Source of the DNA: Desulfobulbaceae bacterium
GTDB taxonomy: Bacteria; Desulfobacterota; Desulfobulbia; Desulfobulbales; SURF-16
DNA length: 64,000 nucleotides
Assembly (NCBI GenBank): GCA_020444175.1
Contig: JAHLLM010000013.1
Location: 1-64,000, forward strand
Reading direction: 5' to 3'
The position numbers and the translations under genes were made by a program. Below, in pieces: positions 30,035 through 39,716 of this stretch (position 1 is the first letter of the stretch; every line of letters begins with the position of its first letter). The notes beneath the pieces were generated by a model, which was not told the DNA's origin, did no database searches, and saw only the letters and a list, made by a program, of their open reading frames with translations.

Positions 30035-30676
30035 TCAGGAAATTGTTATATCAAATTTTGTCAGTTCCCATTGTTTTTCATACTCCATGATGTAAGCAAC
30101 CTTATCTATAAATTCAACATCATATCCAAACCTTTTGAGAATATGAAAAGCAACCTCAATACCGGAGGTAATACCACCACCAGTGATGATACGACCGGAA
30201 TCAACGACCCGGTGTCTATCAATAATGCAATGTGGAGCAAGCTGAGCAAGACGATCAATAGGAACTATAGGTTCATTGGGGTCACCATTTTTTCTGTTTG
30301 TTGCCTTTAGGCCATCAAGAAGTCCTGCAACACCATAAACCCAAGACCCGGTACAAACACTGACAAGGAGTGTTTCCGGCGGAACTGATTTTACAAAACG
30401 CAGTAATCTTTTATTATGAATTTCCGGTCGTGTTCCTATACCGCCAGGAATAAGAAAGGCATCCATACTCGGATTGTCATTTAATCCATATTTCGGAATA
30501 ACTCTCAGTCCTCCCGTTGCTACGACAGGCAGGTTGGTATCACCCACCAAAAATGTTTCAAGCTCAGGATCCATTCTTTTGGCTACGGCAAAAACTCCGG
30601 TGGGGCCGGCCCAATCAATAACTTCCGCGTTGTCGAAAATGTAAACACCTAATCTTTTGTTCATTGCAACCTCCAT
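30035..30676 (-). CDS. DJ-1/PfpI family (GATase1-like) protein
   Basis: 213 aa; 'LGVYIFDNAEVIDWAGPTGVFAVAKR', 'DAFLIPGGIGTRPEI', 'LLVSVCTGSWVYGVAGLLDGLKAT'. Confidence 0.92.
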   Translation of the reverse strand: MEVAMNKRLGVYIFDNAEVIDWAGPTGVFAVAKRMDPELETFLVGDTNLPVVATGGLRVIPKYGLNDNPSMDAFLIPGGIGTRPEIHNKRLLRFVKSVPPETLLVSVCTGSWVYGVAGLLDGLKATNRKNGDPNEPIVPIDRLAQLAPHCIIDRHRVVDSGRIITGGGITSGIEVAFHILKRFGYDVEFIDKVAYIMEYEKQWELTKFDITIS

Positions 30677-30690
30677 TTTCCTTACAGCTT

Positions 30691-30707
30691 ACAGACCAGT
30701 CTGTCTG
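30691..30707. promoter_or_regulatory. Putative TetR operator 1
   Basis: ACAGACCAGTCTGTCTG upstream of the DJ-1/PfpI gene; shares ACAGAC-N2-GTCTGT with two other sites. Confidence 0.65.
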
Positions 30708-30758
30708 CAAACCGATGTTGCTTTGAGTAAGTTTTCATAAACCGCCAAAACAAAAAAT

Positions 30759-30774
30759 ACAGACAAGTCTGTCT
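30759..30774. promoter_or_regulatory. Putative TetR operator 2
   Basis: ACAGACAAGTCTGTCT between the tetR-like and pfpI-like genes. Confidence 0.65.
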
Positions 30775-30791
30775 TGGTGTGCTTAAAAAAA

Positions 30792-31376
30792 TTACTCGCC
30801 TATTAATGCTTCCACGGCTTTCTGTGCAGCTTCAATGGGCCAAACTGAACTGTAGTTTTGGCTAGATACGATGGCACCCTCCACCAAGATATAGACGATT
30901 TTTGCTAACTCTACCGGGTCAGAGCTGGTCGGTTCATCTTTTGATTCAAAAAAATCAGCCATGGTTTCAAGAATATATTTTTGCAGGCTATTTTTATGTT
31001 TTACAACTTCATTTCTTATCTCTGAGTCAGCTAAGGGGACTTCCGATGCTATATTCAAGAACGCACATCCGCGATAATTACTTTCCTGCATCCACTCTTT
31101 AAGAAATGAAAATATACCTGTCAGCTTTTTTCGGGGGGCAGAATCGCTCTTAATACTATCAGTCAGCCACCCCATCCAGATTTTATGCCGTGCTTGCAAG
31201 TATGCAAGACACAAAGCTTCTTTTGATGGAAAATTGGCATAAAATGTTGCTTTTGCCACCTGTGACTCTGAGATGATTTGATTAATGCCGGTAGCTAAAT
31301 ATCCCTGCTTATAAAATAGATTTAATGCCGTTTCTATTATTCGATCTCGAGCCGTATTTTCATTTTTAGTAGCCAT
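30792..31376 (-). CDS. TetR/AcrR family transcriptional regulator
   Basis: 'MATKNENTARDRIIETALNLFYKQGYLATGINQIISESQVAKATFYANFPSKEALCLAYL' HTH; start set at 31376. Confidence 0.93.
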   Translation of the reverse strand: MATKNENTARDRIIETALNLFYKQGYLATGINQIISESQVAKATFYANFPSKEALCLAYLQARHKIWMGWLTDSIKSDSAPRKKLTGIFSFLKEWMQESNYRGCAFLNIASEVPLADSEIRNEVVKHKNSLQKYILETMADFFESKDEPTSSDPVELAKIVYILVEGAIVSSQNYSSVWPIEAAQKAVEALIGE

Positions 31377-31393
31377 GCGACAAGAATAAACCA

Positions 31394-31407
31394 GACAGAC
31401 CTGTCTG
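31394..31407. promoter_or_regulatory. Putative TetR operator 3 (autoregulatory)
   Basis: ACAGACCTGTCTGT palindrome immediately upstream of the TetR start codon. Confidence 0.65.
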
Positions 31408-31510
31408 TCAAGAAGCACTTGCAAAATATTCCCTTTTCAAGAAAAAAGGACGCCAAGCCCACCGGATTGTGCGGAGCAAGGCGGGACACAATTCCGAGTA
31501 AAATGACAGG

Positions 31511-31894
31511 TTATACCGAATTTATTACATTATTAATTTCATTCTCAGATCGAACAACAACAACCTTATGCTGTGGATTTGTAATTTCATGAAATGTTTG
31601 CAGCATTCTCCCAATTCCGTACGCTAAATTTTTTTCACAAACAAATATTGTCGCATCGATTAGACGCTTGTTTTTCGGCTCTTGATAACTCTCTGTAATT
31701 CTACTACTTTCGGTAAATGAAATTTTAAAATCAGTGACATGTGTGAAATATACTATTTCAATTGCACCAGGCTTTATTTCTTTATCGTTTTCCAGCCTGT
31801 CAAAGTATTCAATTGTTTGCCCTAAGTCCAACACTCCTTTCGGGAATGCTTCTATGCGCCTTCCATCTAAAGATACTTTATATTCAATTGACAC
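31511..31894 (-). CDS. Conserved hypothetical protein, possibly SpoIIAA/STAS-like
   Basis: 127 aa ORF without overlapping alternatives; fold guess weak. Confidence 0.5.
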   Translation of the reverse strand: MSIEYKVSLDGRRIEAFPKGVLDLGQTIEYFDRLENDKEIKPGAIEIVYFTHVTDFKISFTESSRITESYQEPKNKRLIDATIFVCEKNLAYGIGRMLQTFHEITNPQHKVVVVRSENEINNVINSV

Positions 31895-32174
31895 ATCGAC
31901 ACCTGTTGTTCTGTTTAGAGTTCATGGTATAAGGTCCCCCGGATGACAGGCACCATGGAGCGATGGACATCCGGCAGACGATAAGTGGAAAATTTTCCAT
32001 GCCAACATGCCACAGAGATGCCTTTTACCCCACCTATTGTGATATTATAGCATTAAAAAAGAACCTAAATTCAAGACAAAACTCCGGGAGTTATGGCGAG
32101 GTTGGACAAAAAAACCTGAACAACAAAATCAAACATTGTTCAGGTTTCATATCTTGATGCCGGAGCGAGAGACG

Positions 32175-32777
32175 CTAAGCTGCTTCAGGCCACGGAAATT
32201 CCGGATGATCAAGCAACTTGATCATCCTCTGTTTTTTCTTGGTGTGCTTATCGTGGAAATCCACGAGTTTGACAATGGCGTCGAGCATTTCCTCTTCAGT
32301 CGCTCCGCTTATAATTCGCCGGGCAGTTTTGGGATGCGGGCCGCCTTTTCCTCCGGCGTAGACATCAAATCCGCCCCTGGTCGCCACAACGCCTATGTCC
32401 GTTGTCATGACACCGGAGCAACAGAGTGTGCATCCGGAAACGGCAATTTTGAACTTGGGTTTTGTCGTGGTTTTGTACTTGAATTTCTCAAGAATTTTAT
32501 TTGAGATATCCTCGGTTTCCACAACACCGAGGTTGCAATGGTCTTTTCCCACGCACACCCTGGGCAGAGGGAATTTGCCGGGTGCCTTGAAATCAGCGCC
32601 AAGGGCGGCAAGTTCAGCCTTAACCTCATCGGCATTTTCTTCGGGGACATTAATCAGTCGCAGGTTCTGAGCCGTTGACAGATATACTCCCAGATTAAAC
32701 TTTGCCGCCATTTCATGGGCTTTGTTCATAATATCGAGGGGCAGCCGACCGGCTGGAAGTAAAACCGTTATATTCAT
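32175..32777 (-). CDS. Nitrite/sulfite reductase-like half-domain with 4Fe-4S cysteines
   Basis: 200 aa; ferredoxin-like half domain then CVGKDHC and 'GCTLCC' (C-x5-C ... C-x2-C-C) Fe-S pattern. Confidence 0.8.
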   Translation of the reverse strand: MNITVLLPAGRLPLDIMNKAHEMAAKFNLGVYLSTAQNLRLINVPEENADEVKAELAALGADFKAPGKFPLPRVCVGKDHCNLGVVETEDISNKILEKFKYKTTTKPKFKIAVSGCTLCCSGVMTTDIGVVATRGGFDVYAGGKGGPHPKTARRIISGATEEEMLDAIVKLVDFHDKHTKKKQRMIKLLDHPEFPWPEAA

Positions 32778-32933
32778 AGTATTTCACCTTTATTTGGAGA
32801 GATTGAAATAGGAAATCGTTTAAAAAAAATCCTATACCCTAATTTTTCCGCCCTTTCAAAAAAAATTTATAGCCCTTTCAGTTCTCAACGAGTAAATAAC
32901 CATGGATATAAAGAATTTACAGGGAGGAATAAA

Positions 32934-33365
32934 ATGGGACACCACGCGCACAACCCCTATGGAGCAGGGGATAAAGCGGTCAGGGCTATTGACCGGAAAA
33001 GAGAAAAAGAGCGTAGATTCATGCTCTCGGCGGCTTTTAAGTATGCCGATGACCTGGCCATGAAGCTTGTTCAGCGCCTGCTTGACAACAAGATTATCGA
33101 AACAACTTCTGAAAGTGCAATCCGGGAAGTTTTTGCCAACCTGCTGCAAAACCTGCAGGACATGGAAGAGTTTGATATGAATTTCAAGATTGCGCCGATC
33201 CGCCAGCTTACGGTTAATCCGAATTTCATCAGCCTCTATCTGACCCAATACATTATCGAAGATCTTATTAACCATTCTAAAATTGATGATGTTTATGGAG
33301 ATGATATCGATATCTACAAAGCCGTTGATTCAGTAATGGATAAAATTCGTCCAAAAGAGAAATAA
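32934..33365 (+). CDS. Conserved hypothetical protein
   Basis: 143 aa; SD AGGGAGGAA upstream, predicted in a unit with the downstream radical SAM gene. Confidence 0.65.
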   Translation: MGHHAHNPYGAGDKAVRAIDRKREKERRFMLSAAFKYADDLAMKLVQRLLDNKIIETTSESAIREVFANLLQNLQDMEEFDMNFKIAPIRQLTVNPNFISLYLTQYIIEDLINHSKIDDVYGDDIDIYKAVDSVMDKIRPKEK

Positions 33366-33375
33366 AATCAACTCA

Positions 33376-34671
33376 ATGAGGAACTCAGCGCATCCAGACC
33401 AAATGCCGTGCCTGATTTTTGCCAATGAAAAAGGTGAAATCCTTGATTTTCCCGAGCTTGAAATGGCTGGTCGCAGCGGTTCCTGGTACTCCCGTCCTGA
33501 ACTGACCGACATCATTCCTCTTCCCGAAGGAAGCGATCTCTTTGTCCTGCCGGGAAGAGTTCCAATCGGTATTGAAAAAAACACAGGCGACCCGGTGCTT
33601 GTTGATGCCAACCCCTATGCACCCCATGAAGGGCTGCAGGCAGTAGCGGCCTTTATGGCCCCTGCGCATACTGCGCTTTTCAGTGCCGCATTCGAGAAAA
33701 CCGATCCTGATGTCACTCCCCTTCCTCTTTTTGCCTACACTGCGGTTGGCTGGCTGGATGATCGTTTCTGGGTGTGCGGTTTTCGGAGTGATAATGATAA
33801 CCGTCAGGATTTCGCCGGATTCAATGACGGGCAGATTCGCAAAAAAACACTGAAAAAGCAGAGTGACTGTCCAAAAAACAGACTTATCCAGCATCTTGGC
33901 AAGTGCAGTCTCACTTACAGTTGCCCTGCCGCCAAAAACTATTTTTTAGGACGCTATGAGGCCCCCCTTCCCACTTCGCCTGCCTGCAATGCCAAATGCG
34001 TGGGATGCATTTCCCTGCAACCTTCAGGCTGCTGCCCATCCACCCAGGAACGCATAAAATTTGTTCCCAAACCTGCTGAAATTGCCGAAATTGCCGTGGC
34101 CCATCTGCAGACAGCCCAAAGGCCTGTGGTCAGTTTCGGGCAGGGCTGCGAGGGAGAGCCTCTTCTGCAGGCGGACACCATCGAAAAATCAATACGCCTG
34201 ATCCGCAAACAGACAGACAAGGGCACCATTAACTTAAACAGTAATGCCAGCCTGCCAGAGGCCGTGGAACGCCTTGCCGCGGCAGGGCTTGACTCGATCA
34301 GGGTCAGCATAAACAGTGCCCGCAAGGGCTGCCACACCCTCTACTACAGGCCCCAGGGCTTTAATTTCAAGAATGTTCTGGAATCAATACTTGTGATGAA
34401 AAAAGCAGGACGCTTTGTTTCCCTTAATTACTTCATCCTGCCAGGATTTACGGACGATCCCGACGAATACGATGCCCTGTGCGATATCGTTGACCTCTAT
34501 CGTCCCGACCTGATTCAGCTACGCAACCTCAACATGGACCCGGACTGGTACTTTGAAGTTATCCAGCACCCGGCCAAAAAACCTCCCATGGGCATGCGAA
34601 ACTGGCTTGAAAAACTCAAAAAACGATTTCCGGCCCTGCAATTCGGCTATTTTAATCCGCCATTACGATAA
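33376..34671 (+). CDS. Radical SAM protein
   Basis: 431 aa; 'CNAKCVGC' (CxxxCxxC), 'QGCEGEPLL', 'LNSNASLPEAVERLAAAGLDSIRVSINSA'. Confidence 0.9.
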   Translation: MRNSAHPDQMPCLIFANEKGEILDFPELEMAGRSGSWYSRPELTDIIPLPEGSDLFVLPGRVPIGIEKNTGDPVLVDANPYAPHEGLQAVAAFMAPAHTALFSAAFEKTDPDVTPLPLFAYTAVGWLDDRFWVCGFRSDNDNRQDFAGFNDGQIRKKTLKKQSDCPKNRLIQHLGKCSLTYSCPAAKNYFLGRYEAPLPTSPACNAKCVGCISLQPSGCCPSTQERIKFVPKPAEIAEIAVAHLQTAQRPVVSFGQGCEGEPLLQADTIEKSIRLIRKQTDKGTINLNSNASLPEAVERLAAAGLDSIRVSINSARKGCHTLYYRPQGFNFKNVLESILVMKKAGRFVSLNYFILPGFTDDPDEYDALCDIVDLYRPDLIQLRNLNMDPDWYFEVIQHPAKKPPMGMRNWLEKLKKRFPALQFGYFNPPLR

Positions 34672-34764
34672 AAAAAGCCGAATACTTCGCTTCCAAAAAA
34701 GTATTTCTCGCTCTCCGGCACCCTCTCCTTAGACTGCAAACACTTTCCAGGTTGGTTTCTCTTT

Positions 34765-36447
34765 TTACTCCACCTGGCTTGAGCGCACAAAGCTGTTTCC
34801 CCCGCCTTCTTTGGCCAGATACATTGCGGTATCCGCCTGAGCAATAAGGTCCTCTGTGCTCTTTCCATCATCAGGATACACACTTATCCCTATACTGACA
34901 CCAAGACTGTGGGAGGATTTATCAACCTCAAAGGGAATGATTATTTTCTGGATAATTTTCTCAGCAACCCGTTCTGCATCTTCTGGTTCCTTTAAGCCAC
35001 TCAAGAGAAAAATAAACTCATCCCCGCCCATACGAGCCACGATATCATCTGCCCGGACAATTGCATTCAGTCTGCCGCCAACCTCCTTGAGTACCAGGTC
35101 TCCAACATCGTGGCCGAATGTATCGTTAATGGGTTTAAATTTATCAAGGTCAAGGTAAAGAAGCGCAAAGACGCGATTATGCCGCTTGGCATCAAGCAGT
35201 GCACGGTCCAGACACTGAAAGAAAAGATTGCGGTTGGCAAGCCCGGTGAGAGGATCATAATGGGCCATTTCCTTTAATTTCTGTTCAGCATTTTTTAATT
35301 CGGTAATATCATTAAATACACAGATTATCCCCTGCAACTCATCGGCTTCGTTGGACATCAAAGATCCGGAGAAATAGGCGGGAAATATCCGTCCTGTCTT
35401 GGAACAACAGGTTGTGTTCATATTTTGCACCGGGCCACCGGCAATTACTTGCTTCACTGTTGAAGCTGATATTTCATCGTCAGCGCTACTGGCAAAAAGA
35501 AGGCCTGCCTGCTTGCCGATAAGCTCATCCTCCCTGTATCCAAAAAGATCAATTGCCCGCTGATTGATTGTCTGTATTGCCATGTCCGGTTTAAGAACAA
35601 GCAAGGCTTCCGACATATTATGAATTATATTGTCTACATACTTTTTGGAAACTGTTGTTGTTTTAAGATTCTCAGTCAAATTCCAGAAGGACACGGCAAG
35701 ATGACCTATTTCGTCTGAACGCTCTGTGGCAGGCGGCTCAATAACACTTTGCCCCAGTGAAAAACGTTTTATGTTGTCAAGAATCTTTGAAATTGGCGTA
35801 ATGAGAAGTTTGGAAGAAACACGATTCACGATGAAGGCCACACAGAGCAACACGGTGAAAAAAAGAGTACCGAGGAACAATACAGTATAGAGTCCCTGTT
35901 TCTTGTCTTGCTCTATATTATCAGTCAGCGATGTAGCGAATCTGTCGCTCATGCTTCTAATATCTTTTTCAAGAGCTCCCTGCATCTGACCCAACTCCTG
36001 TATCTTCTTCTGATGCTCACGGGACAAATTTTCAATATCAGTATGGGAATAGACCTTTTCTGCCAGATCTGAAAAGGCTAAATAATCCTCCCTGATCGTC
36101 AGCACCTCTTTCTGCAATACCGGTGAGCAAGGCGAATTTTTCACAATAAGTAACGTTTTTTCTATGAGTTCCAGCATGTCGGACTTTAATGCATTGGCCT
36201 TTACGACCAAATTTTGTTCGCCGACCAAGAAAGCGTCTTCATACTCGCCGGTCTGTAATTCAAAGGTATGAAGCAACTGGGAACTAAATGAAGCCAGGGG
36301 GTAGTGTTCAACCTGAAGATGTGAAAGATTTTCATACTGCCGAATATTTGTATAAAAGCCGGCAATAGTGGCAATGAGATAGCCGCCAAGGGCAATAGTG
36401 ACGCAAAACCAGATTTTAGAACGTATGCTGCACAGAAAGCACTTCAT
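34765..36447 (-). CDS. Membrane diguanylate cyclase (periplasmic sensor, HAMP, PAS, GGDEF)
   Basis: 560 aa; PAS 'NIIHNMSEALLVLKPDMAIQTINQRAIDLFGYREDELIG', 'YDPLTGLANRNLF', 'RMGGDEFIFLLSGL'. Confidence 0.95.
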   Translation of the reverse strand: MKCFLCSIRSKIWFCVTIALGGYLIATIAGFYTNIRQYENLSHLQVEHYPLASFSSQLLHTFELQTGEYEDAFLVGEQNLVVKANALKSDMLELIEKTLLIVKNSPCSPVLQKEVLTIREDYLAFSDLAEKVYSHTDIENLSREHQKKIQELGQMQGALEKDIRSMSDRFATSLTDNIEQDKKQGLYTVLFLGTLFFTVLLCVAFIVNRVSSKLLITPISKILDNIKRFSLGQSVIEPPATERSDEIGHLAVSFWNLTENLKTTTVSKKYVDNIIHNMSEALLVLKPDMAIQTINQRAIDLFGYREDELIGKQAGLLFASSADDEISASTVKQVIAGGPVQNMNTTCCSKTGRIFPAYFSGSLMSNEADELQGIICVFNDITELKNAEQKLKEMAHYDPLTGLANRNLFFQCLDRALLDAKRHNRVFALLYLDLDKFKPINDTFGHDVGDLVLKEVGGRLNAIVRADDIVARMGGDEFIFLLSGLKEPEDAERVAEKIIQKIIIPFEVDKSSHSLGVSIGISVYPDDGKSTEDLIAQADTAMYLAKEGGGNSFVRSSQVE

Positions 36448-36872
36448 TTAACAATAGCTATCTTTTTAAAAGTATCGTCGTAATGAGCAATATTAATATA
36501 GGTTATGGCATCTTCATGATTGCTCACGTAATTTATTGCTTCCTCATCGTTTTTTACATAAACAGGAAGCATACTTTTGCCGCTGAAAAGAACTTTCCTC
36601 CAATAATTGGAAAACTGTGATGGTGACTTCTTGAGCACATCTCCGGTAAACTGAGAATGCACTTCTTTATTTATGTTGACAACAATCTGAATTGAAGTGC
36701 CGGTCGGCCATTTTTTCATTTTCCCCAGAAAAATCCTTTTGACTTCTTGAGAGGTCAGTTGCTCGACCGGACTCTTTTTATGTGAGATGAGCACATATTC
36801 TTCTCCATATGCAGTTTGACTGCTCATCAGCAGGGACAGGAAACTCATTATGATCACTGTAATTTTCTTCAT
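36444..36872 (-). CDS. PstS-like periplasmic phosphate/oxyanion-binding domain protein
   Basis: 142 aa; signal peptide; 'LTSQEVKRIFLGKMKKWPTGTSIQIVVN'; overlaps the DGC start by 4 bp. Confidence 0.85.
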   Translation of the reverse strand: MKKITVIIMSFLSLLMSSQTAYGEEYVLISHKKSPVEQLTSQEVKRIFLGKMKKWPTGTSIQIVVNINKEVHSQFTGDVLKKSPSQFSNYWRKVLFSGKSMLPVYVKNDEEAINYVSNHEDAITYINIAHYDDTFKKIAIVK

Positions 36873-36887
36873 ACCTGATCAGTTTCC

Positions 36888-38123
36888 TTAAAAGATAAAT
36901 GAAATCCTGGCGGCTCCGTAATGCCAGTAGCGGTCAGAACCATCCGGATTAAATGTTCCCAATTGCATTGCAGCACCATCAATCCAGTGATATTCAGCCT
37001 TTGCCACCCAATAGTCGTTGATCTCCCACCTGGCACCAACACCAACATCCTTGCGCCATGATGTAGCTGAACTTATCTGCGGTCTGGATGAACCATCCTT
37101 ATCATCCTTCAGTCTATAAAATTCATCATACATGGCACTGAAGGTCCAGTGTTCAAATGGTGTATAATTGATCATGCCGTACCAGGACTGGGAGGGTCCA
37201 TCAAGAGATACCCTGTCAAACTGGATTGAGGTGCGGTCCGTCTCACTGTATTCCGATATAAAGACAAAATCTCTCCAGCTGTATTCAGCGGAAATGACAA
37301 ATTTACCATGGATAAGTGTTTCACCTGTGGGCTTTGACAGGTCATTGACAAATACCTCGTATTTGGCATGCAGAAAACTGACTCCGAAGCGTAATCCCTC
37401 AATAAACTCCGAATTATAAATAAAGGCCCCGCCATATACATGATCGCTCTCCCTTTCTGCGGAATTATACACTGACGGAATTGCAGGATTGCGCTTGGAT
37501 GCATTTGAAATTGCGTTATTCCTGTCAATATTCGACTGGATGGAATTTTCTAAATTTGCCAGCAGAACGCTGTCAGAAGGGAAATCGACATCACCCAGAA
37601 AAAAATGGTAATCCACATCACCCCAGGACCCCACTCTCACATTCCCGTATACCCCGGCGCCCACATAAGCAAGATAGGTGTCACGCCGGGTTTCGTCATA
37701 CACACTCTGGGGCAGAAATATCATGGGCAATAAAAAATCTGAATCCCTGTTTTCGTTATACAGGCCAATGGGCATTTTGACTTTGCCGACTTTGAGCCCG
37801 AAAAAATCAAAAGGTTGATAATCAATTATGGCCCAGTCAACAGTGATATCGTCTTCACAGTAGTCGCCAAGATTACGATAAAAAAGCTGGCCGCCGATTC
37901 GCAAATTATTAAAAAGAGACAGATTGGCATTCAAACCGATATCGGTAAATTCAAAGCTTCCATCTATACTGTCAGAAGCCAGGAAATTGTTATTATTACT
38001 GTTGAGATAACCCTGGGAAAAAAAACCATGAATTTGCAATGACTCTGCAAAATCAAATGCCATCAAAGGGGAATGGAAAAGAAGAAAAGAAAAAAAGAAA
38101 AAACTGGAAATAAATCGTTTCAT
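36888..38123 (-). CDS. Porin-like outer-membrane beta-barrel protein
   Basis: 411 aa; signal peptide, 'LQIHGFFSQGYLNSNNNNFL', aromatic-rich alternating strands, C-terminal 'ARISFIF'. Confidence 0.8.
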   Translation of the reverse strand: MKRFISSFFFFSFLLFHSPLMAFDFAESLQIHGFFSQGYLNSNNNNFLASDSIDGSFEFTDIGLNANLSLFNNLRIGGQLFYRNLGDYCEDDITVDWAIIDYQPFDFFGLKVGKVKMPIGLYNENRDSDFLLPMIFLPQSVYDETRRDTYLAYVGAGVYGNVRVGSWGDVDYHFFLGDVDFPSDSVLLANLENSIQSNIDRNNAISNASKRNPAIPSVYNSAERESDHVYGGAFIYNSEFIEGLRFGVSFLHAKYEVFVNDLSKPTGETLIHGKFVISAEYSWRDFVFISEYSETDRTSIQFDRVSLDGPSQSWYGMINYTPFEHWTFSAMYDEFYRLKDDKDGSSRPQISSATSWRKDVGVGARWEINDYWVAKAEYHWIDGAAMQLGTFNPDGSDRYWHYGAARISFIF

Positions 38124-38375
38124 ATATGCAAATTGCTCTTGTTACAAGGTTAGCGCACCTGACTGAATTTATGACAAAAAACACTCAATGAATAAAATAA
38201 TTAATACCATTGAACCCCGATCATATCATAAATAAAAAAGCAGGTTCAACTTATTCGACATCACCTAACCGTATGATATAGCAACATTTAAATTGTTTTT
38301 TCCCAGGAAGGATAAAAGACGTATTAGAAGGAATATTTGGAGTGGGTTTTCTGAACTTCAAGAAGGAGTATTTGA

Positions 38376-38403
38376 ATTTTAATCCGCCATTACGATAAAA
38401 AAA
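38376..38403 (+). repeat. 28-nt exact duplicate of the 3' end of the radical SAM gene (34649..34676)
   Basis: ATTTTAATCCGCCATTACGATAAAAAAA at both sites; translates as NPPLR-stop in both. Confidence 0.85.
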
Positions 38404-38438
38404 CGGAGAGCAGGATTTCACCCACTCTCCGTTTTTTT
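38397..38438. terminator. Bidirectional Rho-independent terminator
   Basis: AAAAAAACGGAGAG...CTCTCCGTTTTTTT. Confidence 0.85.
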
Positions 38439-38467
38439 ATCAAGCACTGGTGCAGATGTCCAGTTTC

Positions 38468-39541
38468 TTATCTGCCTTTTTGTTTCATGCCGCCATCGCT
38501 CAGGGCATATAGAAAGGCTACAATATCAGCTAGTTCCTGATCGGTTAGCTCAACAGTAACCGGATCAACCATATTTGTTGCAACTTCAGGCTCCAAAGCC
38601 CCTCTATCCACATGAAAACGGACCATCTCCTCCAATGTGGCAAAATAGCCGTTGTGGGAATAAGGCGCTGTTTCGGCAATGTTTCTTAAGGTAGGAATCT
38701 TAAATTTGCCGTCCTCGCCTTCTACAACATAACCGAGGCCCAGGTCGGGTGGCGCATAGTGTCCCCCTTCCACGCCAATCAATTTTTCGTTCACAGGCAC
38801 ACCTATGTTGGCATAGCCGTAAGTGGTAAAAAGCGGGCCGGGTGCTGTAGCAGGCGGTGTCAGCGAGTGACAGGCATCACATTGCGCCTTCTGGAAAGCC
38901 GTAAAACCATCAATTTCCTGTGCTGTTAACTCGTCTCTGTCAAACCTGGAATTAAAGGGATTGAGCTCCTCGCTTCTTTCATAGGCGGCAATGAGTCTGG
39001 CGATTTCATCAAAGGCAGCAAGGGGATCATCAAAAAACTCTACCCCGTAATTTTCAATAAAGAGATGGGCATAGGGAGCTTCCGCCACCCGTGCCACAAC
39101 GGACGCCTCATCCGGCATATTCATTTCAACAGGATTCAATGGAGGCCCCTGGGCCTGTTCCGCTAAAGGATCGCCAAGAACGTCTCCTGTCATGCGTCCA
39201 TCCCAGAACATGCCGCCAATCCACTCTCCGTTTTCGTCTTGAGCAAGGATAGGACTGTACCCGGCATAGGCTGAAGAGGGTGCGTTCCGTCCTCCCAGGG
39301 AAACACCGTCATCCCCCAGGGAAACCATGGTATTTTCCGGGTCCCGGCTGTTGGTCGGATCAGCAAAACCGGCTGATCTGTGATGGCAGGTGGAGCAGGA
39401 CTGAGTACTGTTCCATGACAGATCCTTATCCATGTAAAGATGCCTGCCCATCTGCTCTTGTACGGTTAAGGCAAAGGCGCTCACGCTGCCGGCCAGTAAT
39501 GCCAGTGAAAAAACTGCTGATGATGCCAAACTTTTTTTCAT
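38468..39541 (-). CDS. Di-heme cytochrome c peroxidase / MauG-like protein
   Basis: 357 aa; signal peptide, CSTCH and CDACH heme sites, 'GRHLYMDKDLSWNSTQSCSTCH', 'TLRNIAETAPYSHNGYFATLEEMVRFH'. Confidence 0.93.
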   Translation of the reverse strand: MKKSLASSAVFSLALLAGSVSAFALTVQEQMGRHLYMDKDLSWNSTQSCSTCHHRSAGFADPTNSRDPENTMVSLGDDGVSLGGRNAPSSAYAGYSPILAQDENGEWIGGMFWDGRMTGDVLGDPLAEQAQGPPLNPVEMNMPDEASVVARVAEAPYAHLFIENYGVEFFDDPLAAFDEIARLIAAYERSEELNPFNSRFDRDELTAQEIDGFTAFQKAQCDACHSLTPPATAPGPLFTTYGYANIGVPVNEKLIGVEGGHYAPPDLGLGYVVEGEDGKFKIPTLRNIAETAPYSHNGYFATLEEMVRFHVDRGALEPEVATNMVDPVTVELTDQELADIVAFLYALSDGGMKQKGR

Positions 39542-39629
39542 ACGGGTCTCCTTTCAAAAAAATTAAAAAAATATGGAACTATTCAACTGCACCTCATCTT
39601 TGAACGATCAGGCCTGCTCACATAGACGG

Positions 39630-39716
39630 GGAATATCGCATATATGCCTCCGGTAATTTTTTGCACAGTCCTTGATCTCAAACAAAATGCCCTATTTCTG
39701 GACAGACACTTACTCA
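39630..39716. repeat. Diverged partial copy of the 29874..30014 element
   Basis: GGAATATCGCATATATGCCTCCGGTAATTTTTTGCACAGTCCTTGATCTCAAACAAAATGCCC...CTGGACAGACACT. Confidence 0.75.
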
